Source: Segatella cerevisiae
GTDB taxonomy: Bacteria > Bacteroidota > Bacteroidia > Bacteroidales > Bacteroidaceae
Length of the DNA: 41,862 bases
Reading direction: 5' to 3'
Assembly: GCF_024054555.1 (NCBI RefSeq)
Contig: NZ_JAMXLY010000028.1
Coordinates: forward strand, 1-41,862
The translations under genes and the position numbers were made by a program. Shown here one piece after another: positions 16,045 through 25,755 of this stretch. Each line of letters starts with the position of its first letter. Position 1 is the stretch's first letter. The notes below the pieces were generated by a model. That model had not been told where the DNA came from. It saw only the letters and a list, made by a program, of their open reading frames with translations, and made no database searches.

Positions 16045-18435
16045 TTACAATCTGTCTTTTTCGTCTGAGATAGAAGAGTCAAAATGTCCTTTATCCTTAT
16101 TGAAAATATTGCCGAATTTCCAAATAAGGGCAAGGCTCACAAAACGTGAATCATAATAATTATGAAATTCCTGCCTGACACCATTGGAATAATAAGAATA
16201 CCGTGGCGCAGAAGTTTTCAGGATATCATTGCCATTCAATTTCAGAGAGAGGGTTTTCTTGTTGTTGACCCATGAGATGCCGGCATTCAAGAGAAATGAG
16301 TTATCGGTTTTCCGGTAATTATAATAACCTGGGACATCATCCTCAGCATACAATGACAGGACGATATTGTCCCCTATATAGAAATAGTTGTCAGCACTGA
16401 ATTCACATCCCCATCCCTTCACTTCTCTGAAGGCGGAATTATTAGACCCATATTCTGAATAGGTCAGTTCGTTAGAAAGTGTGCTTTCCAGCCACGAGCC
16501 AGCCTTCAGCGAGTAATCGATATCCAAACCAAAGGCCATTATATTCAGATAATTACCTGCCTTTTCTACTTGATTCCGGATATTCAGTGTATCCAAGAAG
16601 ACCATCCTGCCCACCTCATCATGTGTATGAGAGTAATACAGTTTGCCATAAAGCGAATTGCCATGGAGATAAGTCAGTTCAAGGTTATTGAGATAGGCCG
16701 GTTTCAGAAAAGGGTCTCCCTCCATATAGTCATATTTGCTGACATACCAGCGGAAAGGGTCAAGCATTTGATACTGGGGACGCTTGATCCGACTGGCATA
16801 ACTTAATCCGAACGTATTCATCTCATCGGCCGAATAGACCAGTTCTGCTACGGGGAAAAACTTGAGGTAATGATTCTTGTCCGTTTCATCCAGATTCCGG
16901 GAATAGCCTTTAGTATGGGTATATTCGGCACGTAGTCCTGCTTTCAGGGAAAAGGCACCGAAGGTTCTCGCTACATTGGCATACAGGGCATTGATCCACT
17001 CATCGTAATTGAATAAGTCCGCTGCCGGAAGATCAGTTTTGGGGCCATCGCCATCCTGCATTAAAAGACTGTTGAAAGATGAAGAATGAGTGTATGTCAG
17101 TTTGTAACCCCCATCGAGTTTCCAATCCTGGAAATGACCATCATAATCGGCTTTGGCTGTATAGATATTGTATTTCTGGTGTCCCAAACTGGTATATTCC
17201 TCATCGGCAGAGCGTAAGTCCTCTGATTCCAGACTTGAGAGCCATGAACGGTTGTTATTCACATAATTGTTGATGTAACCTAAAGTCATCGTGAGTTCGG
17301 AATGGTCATTAAAGGTATGTGCATAGAAGGCTTCTGAACTGAAAAGATAGTTCTTGCTCCGCTCGGTACCCTTCGATGTCATTACGGAATCAACTGACAA
17401 GTTGGAAGTATTACGATATCTTGTCATATTGTCCAGATCAGTGGTCTTGGACCGATCATACAGCGGAATCTGAAATGTCGCCGACAACTGGTTCTTCTTA
17501 TTGATGTCATAGACGAATGTCAGCAGTGACTGTGCCATATCCTCCCTGTCTTTTCTGGGATAATTGGTGGAGACCGTTTCATTCTGGAAATAGTTCGTAT
17601 AATTGCTCTTGGTATACGCCTGACCTCTATTTCCCAAAAGGACACCGGTAAAACTGAATTTCTTGCCCGTGTAACCGACATGCACCGAACTGCCGGCTGA
17701 AGGGTAACGGGCTTGGCTGTAAACGGCTTGCACCCTGCCCTGCCATCCCGGATTGACAGCCTTTGTGGTCTCAATATTAATAATTCCAATATCTCCCTCA
17801 GCTTCATATTGGGCGGGAGGTGTCGAGATAATCTCCACCTTCCTGACTATATCGGGAGACAGGGAATTCAAGTATGCCACAAGATCCTGTCCCTGCAAAT
17901 AAACCTGACGATGGTTAATATAGACTGACACGGAACTCTTTCCGGTCATTTCGACAGAATGGTCATTGACCTTTAGTGTAGGCATCTGATCCAGGACCTC
18001 GCTCAGCAATTTGCCTTTCGTACGCAGGTTACTGACATTGACGACGAGTCCGTCTGTGGACAACTGCACAGGTTTCCTCTTTCCGGTCACTACGACATCC
18101 TTCAGGTGCAAGGTGTCCGAAGAAAGTACAATATCCACTCTGCTCCTGCCGTCAAGGAAGACCTGCCGGGGGATACAACCCACATAACTGCAGACCAAAG
18201 TGTCTCTTTCAGCGGCGTCAATGGTATAGTTTCCCTTATTGTCGGACAGGACTTCCACATACGTACGGGAATTTCTGATGGTGGCAAAGGGAAGAGCTTG
18301 CGACTTGTTAACATAATAGACATGTCCGCTTACAGAAATGTTCTGGGCTCCTGCAAAAACAGGAATCAGGAACAAATATATAAATAGGATTACAGTCTTC
18401 TTATCTCTCTGGAAAGTACTGTCAATTACAACCAT
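16045..18435 (-). CDS. outer membrane beta-barrel protein (PF14905 type)
   Basis: A 796-residue barrel protein. I prefer ATG at 18435 to the longer start at 18516, because it leads quickly into the hydrophobic stretch TVILFIYLFLIPVFAGAQ of a signal peptide; the longer form would put a second hydrophobic segment before it. Next come a regulatory-like domain (HVYYVNKSQALPFATI), a plug-like segment with LSEVLDQMPTLKV and SVSVYINHRQVYL, and a barrel ending with DKGHFDS...DEKDRL, the tail of the group. A consensus promoter lies upstream. It is separate from the peptide island and is on the opposite strand. Confidence 0.87.
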   Translation of the reverse strand: MVVIDSTFQRDKKTVILFIYLFLIPVFAGAQNISVSGHVYYVNKSQALPFATIRNSRTYVEVLSDNKGNYTIDAAERDTLVCSYVGCIPRQVFLDGRSRVDIVLSSDTLHLKDVVVTGKRKPVQLSTDGLVVNVSNLRTKGKLLSEVLDQMPTLKVNDHSVEMTGKSSVSVYINHRQVYLQGQDLVAYLNSLSPDIVRKVEIISTPPAQYEAEGDIGIINIETTKAVNPGWQGRVQAVYSQARYPSAGSSVHVGYTGKKFSFTGVLLGNRGQAYTKSNYTNYFQNETVSTNYPRKDREDMAQSLLTFVYDINKKNQLSATFQIPLYDRSKTTDLDNMTRYRNTSNLSVDSVMTSKGTERSKNYLFSSEAFYAHTFNDHSELTMTLGYINNYVNNNRSWLSSLESEDLRSADEEYTSLGHQKYNIYTAKADYDGHFQDWKLDGGYKLTYTHSSSFNSLLMQDGDGPKTDLPAADLFNYDEWINALYANVARTFGAFSLKAGLRAEYTHTKGYSRNLDETDKNHYLKFFPVAELVYSADEMNTFGLSYASRIKRPQYQMLDPFRWYVSKYDYMEGDPFLKPAYLNNLELTYLHGNSLYGKLYYSHTHDEVGRMVFLDTLNIRNQVEKAGNYLNIMAFGLDIDYSLKAGSWLESTLSNELTYSEYGSNNSAFREVKGWGCEFSADNYFYIGDNIVLSLYAEDDVPGYYNYRKTDNSFLLNAGISWVNNKKTLSLKLNGNDILKTSAPRYSYYSNGVRQEFHNYYDSRFVSLALIWKFGNIFNKDKGHFDSSISDEKDRL

Positions 18436-18960
18436 AAATACGATTAAGAATATCAATCCACAAATAGAATCCCCCTGAAAGTTCCCCCCTTCATCTCTTG
18501 TCTCATCGCCAAACAAAACTTCTGAGATAAACAGACCAAAGCAATATCAGGTTGCTTTCATCCAAAGTATTCTGTCAAACAAAAGTATGGGAAAAAATGA
18601 CATACTCCAAATTTCACCACCTTATTTTATATCTTTTAATCAATTCCCTTGAGATTCCATATCAAGCTGAAAGAATCTCAAGACACATCCAGATATATCA
18701 CAAGTTGCCTTCCTCCCCCGGATCAGACGGTACCCTCATCCTTTCCTTAAAAGTCCTTCCGACAATCTGTTTCTATTGCAGAGAGGCAAAGCGACATCCG
18801 AATACGATTTAAGGAAAGTAAGAACTGAAACTTCAGAATACAAGATAATGCACTAGTCCATTTAGCGAGTACAAACAGTCATCATCAAGAAAAGGACCTG
18901 AGTCCTCAAAGAACAGTATGCCAGGTGACAAAAAACGCGAGAGTTTGGAAATTCCAAACT
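18436..18960. other. 525-bp intergenic region
   Basis: It contains the promoter of the barrel gene (18580-18611) and the terminator of the thioredoxin gene (18931-18962). I see no gene in it. Confidence 0.5.
18580..18611 (-). promoter_or_regulatory. Bacteroidetes-type promoter of the 16045-18435 gene
   Basis: On the minus strand TTTG (18611-18608), a 20-bp spacer, then TACTTTTG (18587-18580). Transcription would start near 18573, about 140 nt before the chosen start codon. Confidence 0.55.
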
Positions 18961-18962
18961 CT
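18931..18962 (-). terminator. intrinsic terminator of the TlpA-like gene
   Basis: On the minus strand an 11-bp inverted repeat AGAGTTTGGAA/TTCCAAACTCT, which overlaps the stop codon, is followed by TCGCG and six Ts. The hairpin plus T run is a typical factor-independent terminator. Confidence 0.8.
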
Positions 18963-19515
18963 ATTCGCTCAAAATCCGATCAATCTCATTGACCAGTGAT
19001 GCGAATTCTTTCTCATTGTACAATCTCGTCCGCTTCACGATCTTCCCTGTCCTGTCTATCAAGACATTTCTGGTAATACCGGAATCTTTTAAGGCATATT
19101 TAGAGTAAATGGCGGCCCCTGGATCTAAACCCAAAGGATAAGTAATACCAGTTTGCTTGGCAAAACTCACAACCTTCGCTAAAGGTTCGTCACGGTCAAT
19201 GCCGATGAATACAAAGTTGGGGTCATTCTTATGCTTCTGCCAGATATCCTTCTCCAAATGAGGCATTTCCCTACGGCAGACACTGCACCAACTCGCAGTA
19301 AACTGCAATAGCACGACTTTTCCTTTCAGATCAGAGAGTTTGACGCGTTTACCATTTGTAAGTTTTACCGTAAAGTCAGGTGCCTGATCACCGTCGTACA
19401 CGATATACCCCGTAGAATCAGCGTGAACAGCCTGTTTCACCGATGCACCCCGAGCATGGGCATTCAGGATAAAGCTTCCGGAAATAAACAGAAACAGCAA
19501 TCTTAATATTTTCAT
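18961..19515 (-). CDS. TlpA/ResA-like thioredoxin-fold protein
   Basis: A 184-residue exported thioredoxin-like protein. Signal peptide MKILRLLFLFISGSFILNAHA, then a thioredoxin fold with QAPDFTVKLTNG and WCSVC (cysteines 77 and 80). It probably reduces disulfides in the periplasm. The residue normally a cis-proline opposite the active site appears to be Thr (SGITRNVLID), which changes how substrates bind in related enzymes. It is divergent from the SusC gene at 19702, with 186 bp between, and has its own terminator. Confidence 0.85.
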   Translation of the reverse strand: MKILRLLFLFISGSFILNAHARGASVKQAVHADSTGYIVYDGDQAPDFTVKLTNGKRVKLSDLKGKVVLLQFTASWCSVCRREMPHLEKDIWQKHKNDPNFVFIGIDRDEPLAKVVSFAKQTGITYPLGLDPGAAIYSKYALKDSGITRNVLIDRTGKIVKRTRLYNEKEFASLVNEIDRILSE

Positions 19516-19532
19516 AACCTATTGTTTTATTT

Positions 19533-19541
19533 GCAAAGATA
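19533..19541 (-). promoter_or_regulatory. -7 promoter element of the TlpA-like gene
   Basis: TATCTTTGC on the minus strand, 18 bp before the start codon, fits TAnnTTTGC. No good TTTG lies 19-21 bp further up, so the promoter may be weak or activated. Confidence 0.5.
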
Positions 19542-19649
19542 CGAATAACCGTACAATTAATCTATCACACTATCATGGTATTTTAGCCCCCATAAATATG
19601 TCATGCAAAATACCTTGATTATCCGATTTTATTTTATCCATTAAATCCG

Positions 19650-19657
19650 TAAGTTTG
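19650..19657 (+). promoter_or_regulatory. -7 promoter element of the SusC gene at 19702
   Basis: TAAGTTTG, 44 bp before the start codon. The -33 region is only T-rich, with no clear TTTG, as is common for regulated SusC/SusD operons. Confidence 0.45.
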
Positions 19658-19701
19658 TACCAATTTATTTTCACATTACGAAAGCATTATTTATTTTAGT
19701 T

Positions 19702-22700
19702 ATGGGTAAAAAGAAGAAGGTATTTTTATTAGTTATTATGCTTACTTTCCAAGTTGTGGTCCATGCTCAAAAGATCATAGTCAGTGGAAAGGTGCAGGAC
19801 AACAACGGACCATTGCCAGGTGCCTCTGTATCCGTTAAAGGAAAAAACAAATCGGCAACTATAACTGATGCTGACGGAATTTACAAAATAGAAGTTGATC
19901 CTCATGCGACCTTATTAGTACACTATATCGGATTTCAATCTAAAGAGATACCAATCCTTGGAAAATCTCATATAGATATTCTTCTTACCTCAGAAGATAA
20001 TACCTTAAATGAGGTAACAATTACTATTCCTTATGGTACAGCTAAAAAATCCACCTTCACAGGATCTGCTGGTTTTATTGACGAAAAGACCATCAAAAAA
20101 GAATTAGTCAGCAATGTTAGTAAAGCACTACAAGGGACGGTCCCAGGATTACAGTCATTTTCATCTACTGGTCAGCCAGGGACCGATGCCTCTATATATA
20201 TCAGAGGTGTAGGATCGGTCAACGCATCCAGTTCTCCACTCTATGTGGTTGACGGTGTACCCTATCAAGGGACGCTTTCAAGCATATCCCCTGAAGACAT
20301 TGAATCCATTACCGTATTGAAAGATGCCGCAAGTGCTGCTCTCTATGGCAGTCGAGCTGCCAACGGTGTTATCATGATCGTTACCAAGCAAGGTTCTCAA
20401 GGACAAGCGCCCAGCATCAACTTGTCAGCCAAATATGGATGGTCAAGCAGAGCAAGAAGTGACTATAAACAGTTAACCACAGATCAATATTACCAACTCT
20501 ATTGGGAGGCCATACGTAATCAGCGTCTTGACAGTGGGTATAATCTTGAAGATGCCGACAGTTATGCTTCTAAGAATCTAGTTGGGGCACTGGGAATCAA
20601 TCCCTATGGATCAGCATATCCCCAACCTGTAGGTACAGATGGAAAATTGGTCAAAGGTGCCACGCCCTTATGGAATGACAATTGGGATAAAGCTCTGACA
20701 CAGAATGCCCATTTCCAACAGTATGACCTCAGCGTGAGTGGTGGGAACCGATCTTCTGCCTATTACTTTTCTGCCGGCTATCTGAATGATGAAGGCGCCT
20801 ATATCCAATCAGGATTTAAACGCTATACTTTCCGTGCTAATATATCAAGTCAAGTAAAGAAATGGCTTCAACTCGGATTGAATATCAATGGCACTCATTC
20901 TTCTCAAAAATATCCTAAACAGGACGATTCTTCCACCGATAACATCATCACCTTTGCACGTGATATGCAATCTTTTTATCCTATCTACCAACGGAATTTG
21001 GAGACAGGAGAATATTTGTTGGATGAAGATGGAAACAGAATATGGGATTTGGGAAGCTACAGACCAAATTCATATTCCAACCAAAATCTAGTAGCTACAA
21101 TGCCACATGATAAAAGTGACATTATCCGTAATGACCTTTCGGTACGTTCGTTCTTAGAATTGAAGCCTTTAAAAGATTGGTCTTATAAACTGACCATCAA
21201 TTACGATTATGACAACAGTACTGACCGCAATTATGTTAATCCAGAAATAGGAATAGGTACTACTACCGGTGGTTCCATCAACAAAGAGAATATTCAAGCA
21301 TCAGCCTTCACAATTAACAACGTGGTCAACTACACGCACTCTTTCTCGTCACTTCACAACCTCCATGCGCTAATCGGACAAGAATACTACGAATATCATA
21401 CAAGTAATTTTGGAGGGACTCGCACCAATGTCATTGCTGATGGATTCTATGAACCTGATGCTGCTAGCACTCTAAGTAGTTTCACGGGTAACAGCGATGC
21501 TTACAAACTACTTTCCTACTTCGGATCAGCTGAATACAATTATGATCGAAGATATTATCTATCAGCCAGCATACGCTCTGACGGCAGCTCTCGTTTTGCA
21601 CCAAAGAAAAGATGGGGAACTTTCTGGAGTGTCGGTGGATCATGGAAGATCTCTGAAGAATCATTCATGAAGAACACAAAAAGTTGGCTTTACAATTTAG
21701 GATTACGTGCAAGTTATGGAGCCCAGGGTAATGACAATGTAGGATACTATGCCTATCAAGAACTATACTCCATAGCAAACAATCTGGGAGAATCTGGAGT
21801 TATCGCATCACGACTAGCTACTCCGAATTTGTCATGGGAAACCAATCTGAATCTAAACATTGCGCTTGATTTCGGATTATGGAACAATCGTCTAAACGGT
21901 AGTATCGAGTTTTTCGTACGTCATTCGAAAGATTTACTGTTCAGTCTTAATCTGGTTCCTTCATCAGGTTACACCGATATGGATGCTAATATTGGCGCGA
22001 TGAGAAACGTTGGATGGGAATTTCAATTAAACGGGCAACCTATAAAAAGTCGCGACTGGGAATGGAATGTGTCGCTCAACGCTACGACCTACAAGAATAC
22101 CATCACTTCATTACCATCTGATGTAATGTGGAGCGGAGATAAAAAATGGGTTAAAGGCGGAAGTCTTTATGATTGGTATCTCATAGAATGGGCAGGAGTG
22201 AATCCCAAAGATGGAAATCCACAGTGGTATGGTATTGATGACAAAGGTCAGAAGTATACCACTGAAGACTACTCCTCTCTAACTGCAGACGACAAGGTAA
22301 AATCGGGTAGTTCTCTACCGGATGTTACGGGTGGCATACAGAGTAGCTTGAATTATAAAAATTGGTCTTTCTCTATGTTTTTCTCTTATTCCTTAGGTGG
22401 GAAAATATACAATGGAGATAAAGTATCCCTCCTTTCTCAAGGACCTTCCGGGACGGGATGGAGTGCGGATATGCTCAACCGTTGGACTCCCGAAAACACA
22501 CAAACAGACATTCCACGACTTACAACAGAGCCTGCAAGCTCATGGACCAATACATCTTCTCGATTTCTCGTCAGCCGCGACTACCTGAAACTAAAAAACA
22601 TATCATTAGGTTATACATTGCCGAAGCAATGGTTTCAGCGTCTAGGATTACAAGAGGCCACTCTTAATCTTACAGCGGAAAATCTTTTGACCTGGGCAGC

Positions 22701-22800
22701 TCAACAAGGTCTAGATCCGGAACAGAATATTGGAGGAACAACCTATTACAGATATCCTTCTATGAAGAGTATTACCATGGGTATTAATGTTAAATTTTAA
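19702..22800 (+). CDS. SusC/RagA family TonB-dependent transporter
   Basis: A 1032-residue outer-membrane transporter. Signal peptide MGKKKKVFLLVIMLTFQVVVHAQ, carboxypeptidase-regulatory-like domain (about 27-105, GPLPGASVSVKGKNKSATITDADG), plug domain with TASIYIRGVGS-type residues (here DASIYIRGVGSVNASSSPLYVVDG) and EDIESITVLKDAASAALYGS, then the barrel, ending in SITMGINVKF with a terminal Phe. These proteins import a ligand captured by the partner SusD. The SusD gene follows 12 bp later. No glycosidase or peptidase lies in the operon, so the substrate cannot be named. Confidence 0.95.
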   Translation: MGKKKKVFLLVIMLTFQVVVHAQKIIVSGKVQDNNGPLPGASVSVKGKNKSATITDADGIYKIEVDPHATLLVHYIGFQSKEIPILGKSHIDILLTSEDNTLNEVTITIPYGTAKKSTFTGSAGFIDEKTIKKELVSNVSKALQGTVPGLQSFSSTGQPGTDASIYIRGVGSVNASSSPLYVVDGVPYQGTLSSISPEDIESITVLKDAASAALYGSRAANGVIMIVTKQGSQGQAPSINLSAKYGWSSRARSDYKQLTTDQYYQLYWEAIRNQRLDSGYNLEDADSYASKNLVGALGINPYGSAYPQPVGTDGKLVKGATPLWNDNWDKALTQNAHFQQYDLSVSGGNRSSAYYFSAGYLNDEGAYIQSGFKRYTFRANISSQVKKWLQLGLNINGTHSSQKYPKQDDSSTDNIITFARDMQSFYPIYQRNLETGEYLLDEDGNRIWDLGSYRPNSYSNQNLVATMPHDKSDIIRNDLSVRSFLELKPLKDWSYKLTINYDYDNSTDRNYVNPEIGIGTTTGGSINKENIQASAFTINNVVNYTHSFSSLHNLHALIGQEYYEYHTSNFGGTRTNVIADGFYEPDAASTLSSFTGNSDAYKLLSYFGSAEYNYDRRYYLSASIRSDGSSRFAPKKRWGTFWSVGGSWKISEESFMKNTKSWLYNLGLRASYGAQGNDNVGYYAYQELYSIANNLGESGVIASRLATPNLSWETNLNLNIALDFGLWNNRLNGSIEFFVRHSKDLLFSLNLVPSSGYTDMDANIGAMRNVGWEFQLNGQPIKSRDWEWNVSLNATTYKNTITSLPSDVMWSGDKKWVKGGSLYDWYLIEWAGVNPKDGNPQWYGIDDKGQKYTTEDYSSLTADDKVKSGSSLPDVTGGIQSSLNYKNWSFSMFFSYSLGGKIYNGDKVSLLSQGPSGTGWSADMLNRWTPENTQTDIPRLTTEPASSWTNTSSRFLVSRDYLKLKNISLGYTLPKQWFQRLGLQEATLNLTAENLLTWAAQQGLDPEQNIGGTTYYRYPSMKSITMGINVKF

Positions 22801-22812
22801 TCAGAAACAGAC

Positions 22813-24378
22813 ATGAAAATTATTAAACTATCCACGAAAATATTATTCATTTTTATAGGCCTTATTTCCTTCAATTCCTGTGATTTGGAAACAGAGCCGA
22901 CTACAGCCTTACCATCTAATGTCGTATTCAAAACTACAGAAGATGCTGAAAAAGTGCTCAACGGAGCATGGGAGAACCTTCAGGAAACTTTCTATACTTA
23001 TCGTGCACCTGGGTGGAGTGCTATACAACTCACCTCTGATGCTATGGGAAATGACGTTGTTGTCAATACGCGATACGGCTATCGCGACATGTATGCTCTG
23101 ACTGCCGTCTACGGAAAGACAGACTATATCGATGACCTAAGTTGGCAACTAGGGTATCAAACTATCAACAACGCCAACAATGTCATTGCTAACATAGATC
23201 AGTCTAAAGGTAGCCAAAATGATATCAATAGAATCAAAGGACAGGCTCTTGCTCTTCGAGGTTATATCTATTTACACTTCGCTTCGTTATACAGTTTTGC
23301 CATTAACGAAGATTCGAATGCTGTCAATGTACCTATCTACACGGAGCCAACGGATGAGAATACCGCTCTTACTGGTAAACCGGCCAGCAGTGTAGCAGAA
23401 GTCTACAGACAGTCAATGTCAGATTTAGAACAGGCTCTCGCTTTAATTCCTAAAGACTATACACGCACTGCAAAATGGAAGATCGATCATGAAGTAGTTT
23501 TAGGCCTACTGTCCAGAGCTGCTCTCTATTCCCGCCAATGGCAGAAAGCAAAGGATTACTCGGACCAGTTACTTGACCTTGACGATTATCTGATGACTAA
23601 GGATGAATGGTATGGAGGTTTTAATGATGTAAATAATAAAGAATGGATTTGGGGACACCCTCAGACCGTCGATCAGTCAAATAGCTCATACCATTTCCAT
23701 TATTTGGATACAACAACCGATGGAATTTACTATTTTAGTTTTAATGTCGACCCTTATTTTTATGAGAAATATGACGATGGTGATTACCGCAAGGACTTAA
23801 TATACTGGGATCTCCCTCCGGGAAGTGACAAGAGTAGCAGTACGGAACTTTACTTGCGTAATAAGAAATTCCGAATACGCAGTTTTGAAGGAGAAGACGG
23901 GGTTGGAGATTTAGTACTGATGAGGGTTTCAGAAATATATCTCATCAATGCAGAAGCCAGGGCAAGGCTCAATGACTTACAGGGCGCTTTAAAAAGATTG
24001 AATGCATTGCGCAGCGCCAGAGGTGCTAAATTAGCAAATGAAGGAGAATCTCAGAAACAAATCATTGACGACATTCTTCTGGAACGACGCCGTGAGCTAT
24101 GGGGTGAAGGCTTTAGCCTGATAGATATCATCCGCAATCAACAAGCCATTGTCCGTAAAGAGTATCCTTCTACTCCTATTGACTATACTTATACTGATGC
24201 AAACGGGACAGTTCATCACCGTCAAATCTCTCCTCAAGGGCATCGAATCATAAAGCAACCCGATGGTTCTGACTTCCAAATCAACAGTAAGTATTATCTG
24301 TTCAGGATTCCTGATGGCGAGGAACTCTCTAACAAGAATCTTTACAGCAAACATCCCAAATTAGCTATTTACAACTAA
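22813..24378 (+). CDS. SusD/RagB family lipoprotein
   Basis: A 521-residue surface lipoprotein, partner of the SusC above. The signal ends in a lipobox, ISFNSC, with the lipidated Cys at 23. Helical TPR-like segments follow (KVLNGAWENLQETFYTY; ALALRGYIYLHFASLYSF), and the C-terminal part has DILLERRRELWGEGFSLIDIIR, typical of SusD proteins, which bind the ligand and sit as a lid on the SusC barrel. The operon ends with a strong terminator at 24589-24639. Confidence 0.93.
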   Translation: MKIIKLSTKILFIFIGLISFNSCDLETEPTTALPSNVVFKTTEDAEKVLNGAWENLQETFYTYRAPGWSAIQLTSDAMGNDVVVNTRYGYRDMYALTAVYGKTDYIDDLSWQLGYQTINNANNVIANIDQSKGSQNDINRIKGQALALRGYIYLHFASLYSFAINEDSNAVNVPIYTEPTDENTALTGKPASSVAEVYRQSMSDLEQALALIPKDYTRTAKWKIDHEVVLGLLSRAALYSRQWQKAKDYSDQLLDLDDYLMTKDEWYGGFNDVNNKEWIWGHPQTVDQSNSSYHFHYLDTTTDGIYYFSFNVDPYFYEKYDDGDYRKDLIYWDLPPGSDKSSSTELYLRNKKFRIRSFEGEDGVGDLVLMRVSEIYLINAEARARLNDLQGALKRLNALRSARGAKLANEGESQKQIIDDILLERRRELWGEGFSLIDIIRNQQAIVRKEYPSTPIDYTYTDANGTVHHRQISPQGHRIIKQPDGSDFQINSKYYLFRIPDGEELSNKNLYSKHPKLAIYN

Positions 24379-24588
24379 GACAAAATACTATCATTGTGCT
24401 AGATCTATTCAGATTTGAACTTAGAAGTATCAGTAATATGACAATAGAATAAGCCTTTCAGCAAGACATTTAGATACCAGATATTCTGAAGTAAATCTTG
24501 ATAAAAGGCAATATTACATAACAATGATAACGACACGAAACTGTACTGACAAAGGGTACTTATTTTGTGCAAAAGCATACATCTAATT

Positions 24589-24639
24589 AAAAATTAAAGC
24601 TTTTCAGAATTCTACTATTTCTGAAAAGCTTTAATTTTT
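24589..24639 (+). terminator. strong intrinsic terminator after the SusD gene
   Basis: A perfect 21-bp inverted repeat (24589-24609 and 24619-24639; core TTAAAGCTTTTCAGAA) with a 9-nt loop. The 3' arm ends in a run of Ts, and the A-rich 5' arm gives a similar T run on the other strand, so it may work in both directions. Confidence 0.9.
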
Positions 24640-24827
24640 TTCTATCCTTGAAGAGAAACTTATGTAGAAGTTTTAACCAGACTTCGAAGGCATACCATCG
24701 CTTCGGAAAACTGAAGAGTTATCAATGCCAAAAGATTTTTATTAACCATGACTAACTGATATTACTACATTTTCCAATCAGATAGCCGATAATCTTTCTT
24801 CCCTCTTATCTTCTGATAATTTTTTCC

Positions 24828-24836
24828 TATATTTGC
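24828..24836 (+). promoter_or_regulatory. -7 promoter element of the HTH/GIY-YIG gene
   Basis: TATATTTGC, 30 bp before the start codon, is a full match to TAnnTTTGC. A -33 TTTG is not evident. Confidence 0.55.
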
Positions 24837-24866
24837 ACTTGCAATAACTTCCAAATCAGAATACAG

Positions 24867-25745
24867 ATGGCCAGTCAAGCAGATCTATCCAAAAGATTGT
24901 TGTTGATTTTCTATAGAATCTATTCTTCTGTTGCTCTCGGAAAAGGAAACGTGGTCTCATCCCAAACGCTTCTCCATTTCGTCAACAACCATATCAGTAC
25001 ACCTATCTCGGAAAGGACGCTGCAACGCAACATCAAGGAAATCTGCAATATTCTGCACATTCAAATCTGCTACAACAGTAAGCGAGGAGGCTACACGATT
25101 GCCGGCAAGGAAGCCAAACTCAAGAAAGCCGGTACTGAAGACCCGGAAAACCTGATGAACCTTCATGCCTTCGAAGAGGCAGACCTGAAGAAAAAGCTCG
25201 CCTTGTTCCACGTCTATGACCCTCTGACGGATCTTTATCCGGAGATTCCGGACTTACCCGGAAATTATATCTTTCTAATCCGGCACGACTGCACCTTCCC
25301 GGCCCTGAAGGACACTCTCGTTTTCAGTCATCTCAAACTCCATGACAAGGCATTCAATGTCCTGTATACGGGCATCAGCACGAAAGAGCGCCTTCGCAAA
25401 CGCATCTGCAACAGACATTTCGGAAACAATTCCGGAAAATCCACTCTGAGGAAATCCCTAGGCAGACTATTCGGCTTCCGCCTCATCCCCAGGGACAAGA
25501 ACAGACCGGATGACGGTTATAAAAAGTTCTGCGGAGCGGACGAAGAAAAACTGACAAGATGGATGAAAGAGAACCTGATCGTGCTATATTACTGCCGTCA
25601 AGACAATTATGAAGCCTTGCAGGACCAGTTGATCGCTTATCTCAATCCCCCTCTGAACATCAAGGACAATCATCACCCGACCAACCTCGAATTCAGGAAG
25701 AAACTGAAACAACTCAGGACCGGAAAACTCGAAGTCTTTTCCTAA
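24867..25745 (+). CDS. HTH protein with GIY-YIG-like nuclease domain
   Basis: A 292-residue cytoplasmic protein with two parts. Residues 1-80 resemble the helix-turn-helix and wing of WYL-type regulators: SERTLQRNIKEICNIL, then HIQICYNSKRGGYTI. Residues about 130-290 look like a GIY-YIG fold: NYIFLIRHD, then VLYTGIS (YTG in place of YIG), the arginine-rich helix RLRKRICNRHF, and the late LIAYLNPPLNI. The combination of a transcription-factor-like head and a nuclease-like tail is unusual. It might be a DNA-binding nuclease or a regulator; the catalytic Arg, Tyr and Glu should be checked by alignment. It has its own promoter and converges on the cyuA gene with a 10-bp gap. Confidence 0.65.
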   Translation: MASQADLSKRLLLIFYRIYSSVALGKGNVVSSQTLLHFVNNHISTPISERTLQRNIKEICNILHIQICYNSKRGGYTIAGKEAKLKKAGTEDPENLMNLHAFEEADLKKKLALFHVYDPLTDLYPEIPDLPGNYIFLIRHDCTFPALKDTLVFSHLKLHDKAFNVLYTGISTKERLRKRICNRHFGNNSGKSTLRKSLGRLFGFRLIPRDKNRPDDGYKKFCGADEEKLTRWMKENLIVLYYCRQDNYEALQDQLIAYLNPPLNIKDNHHPTNLEFRKKLKQLRTGKLEVFS

Positions 25746-25755
25746 AGCCGGATAC

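Larger units (their letters stand above)
24379..24866. other. 488-bp intergenic region
   Basis: It holds the terminator of the SusC/SusD pair and, near its end, the promoter of the HTH/GIY-YIG gene. Nothing else is recognised. Confidence 0.5.
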
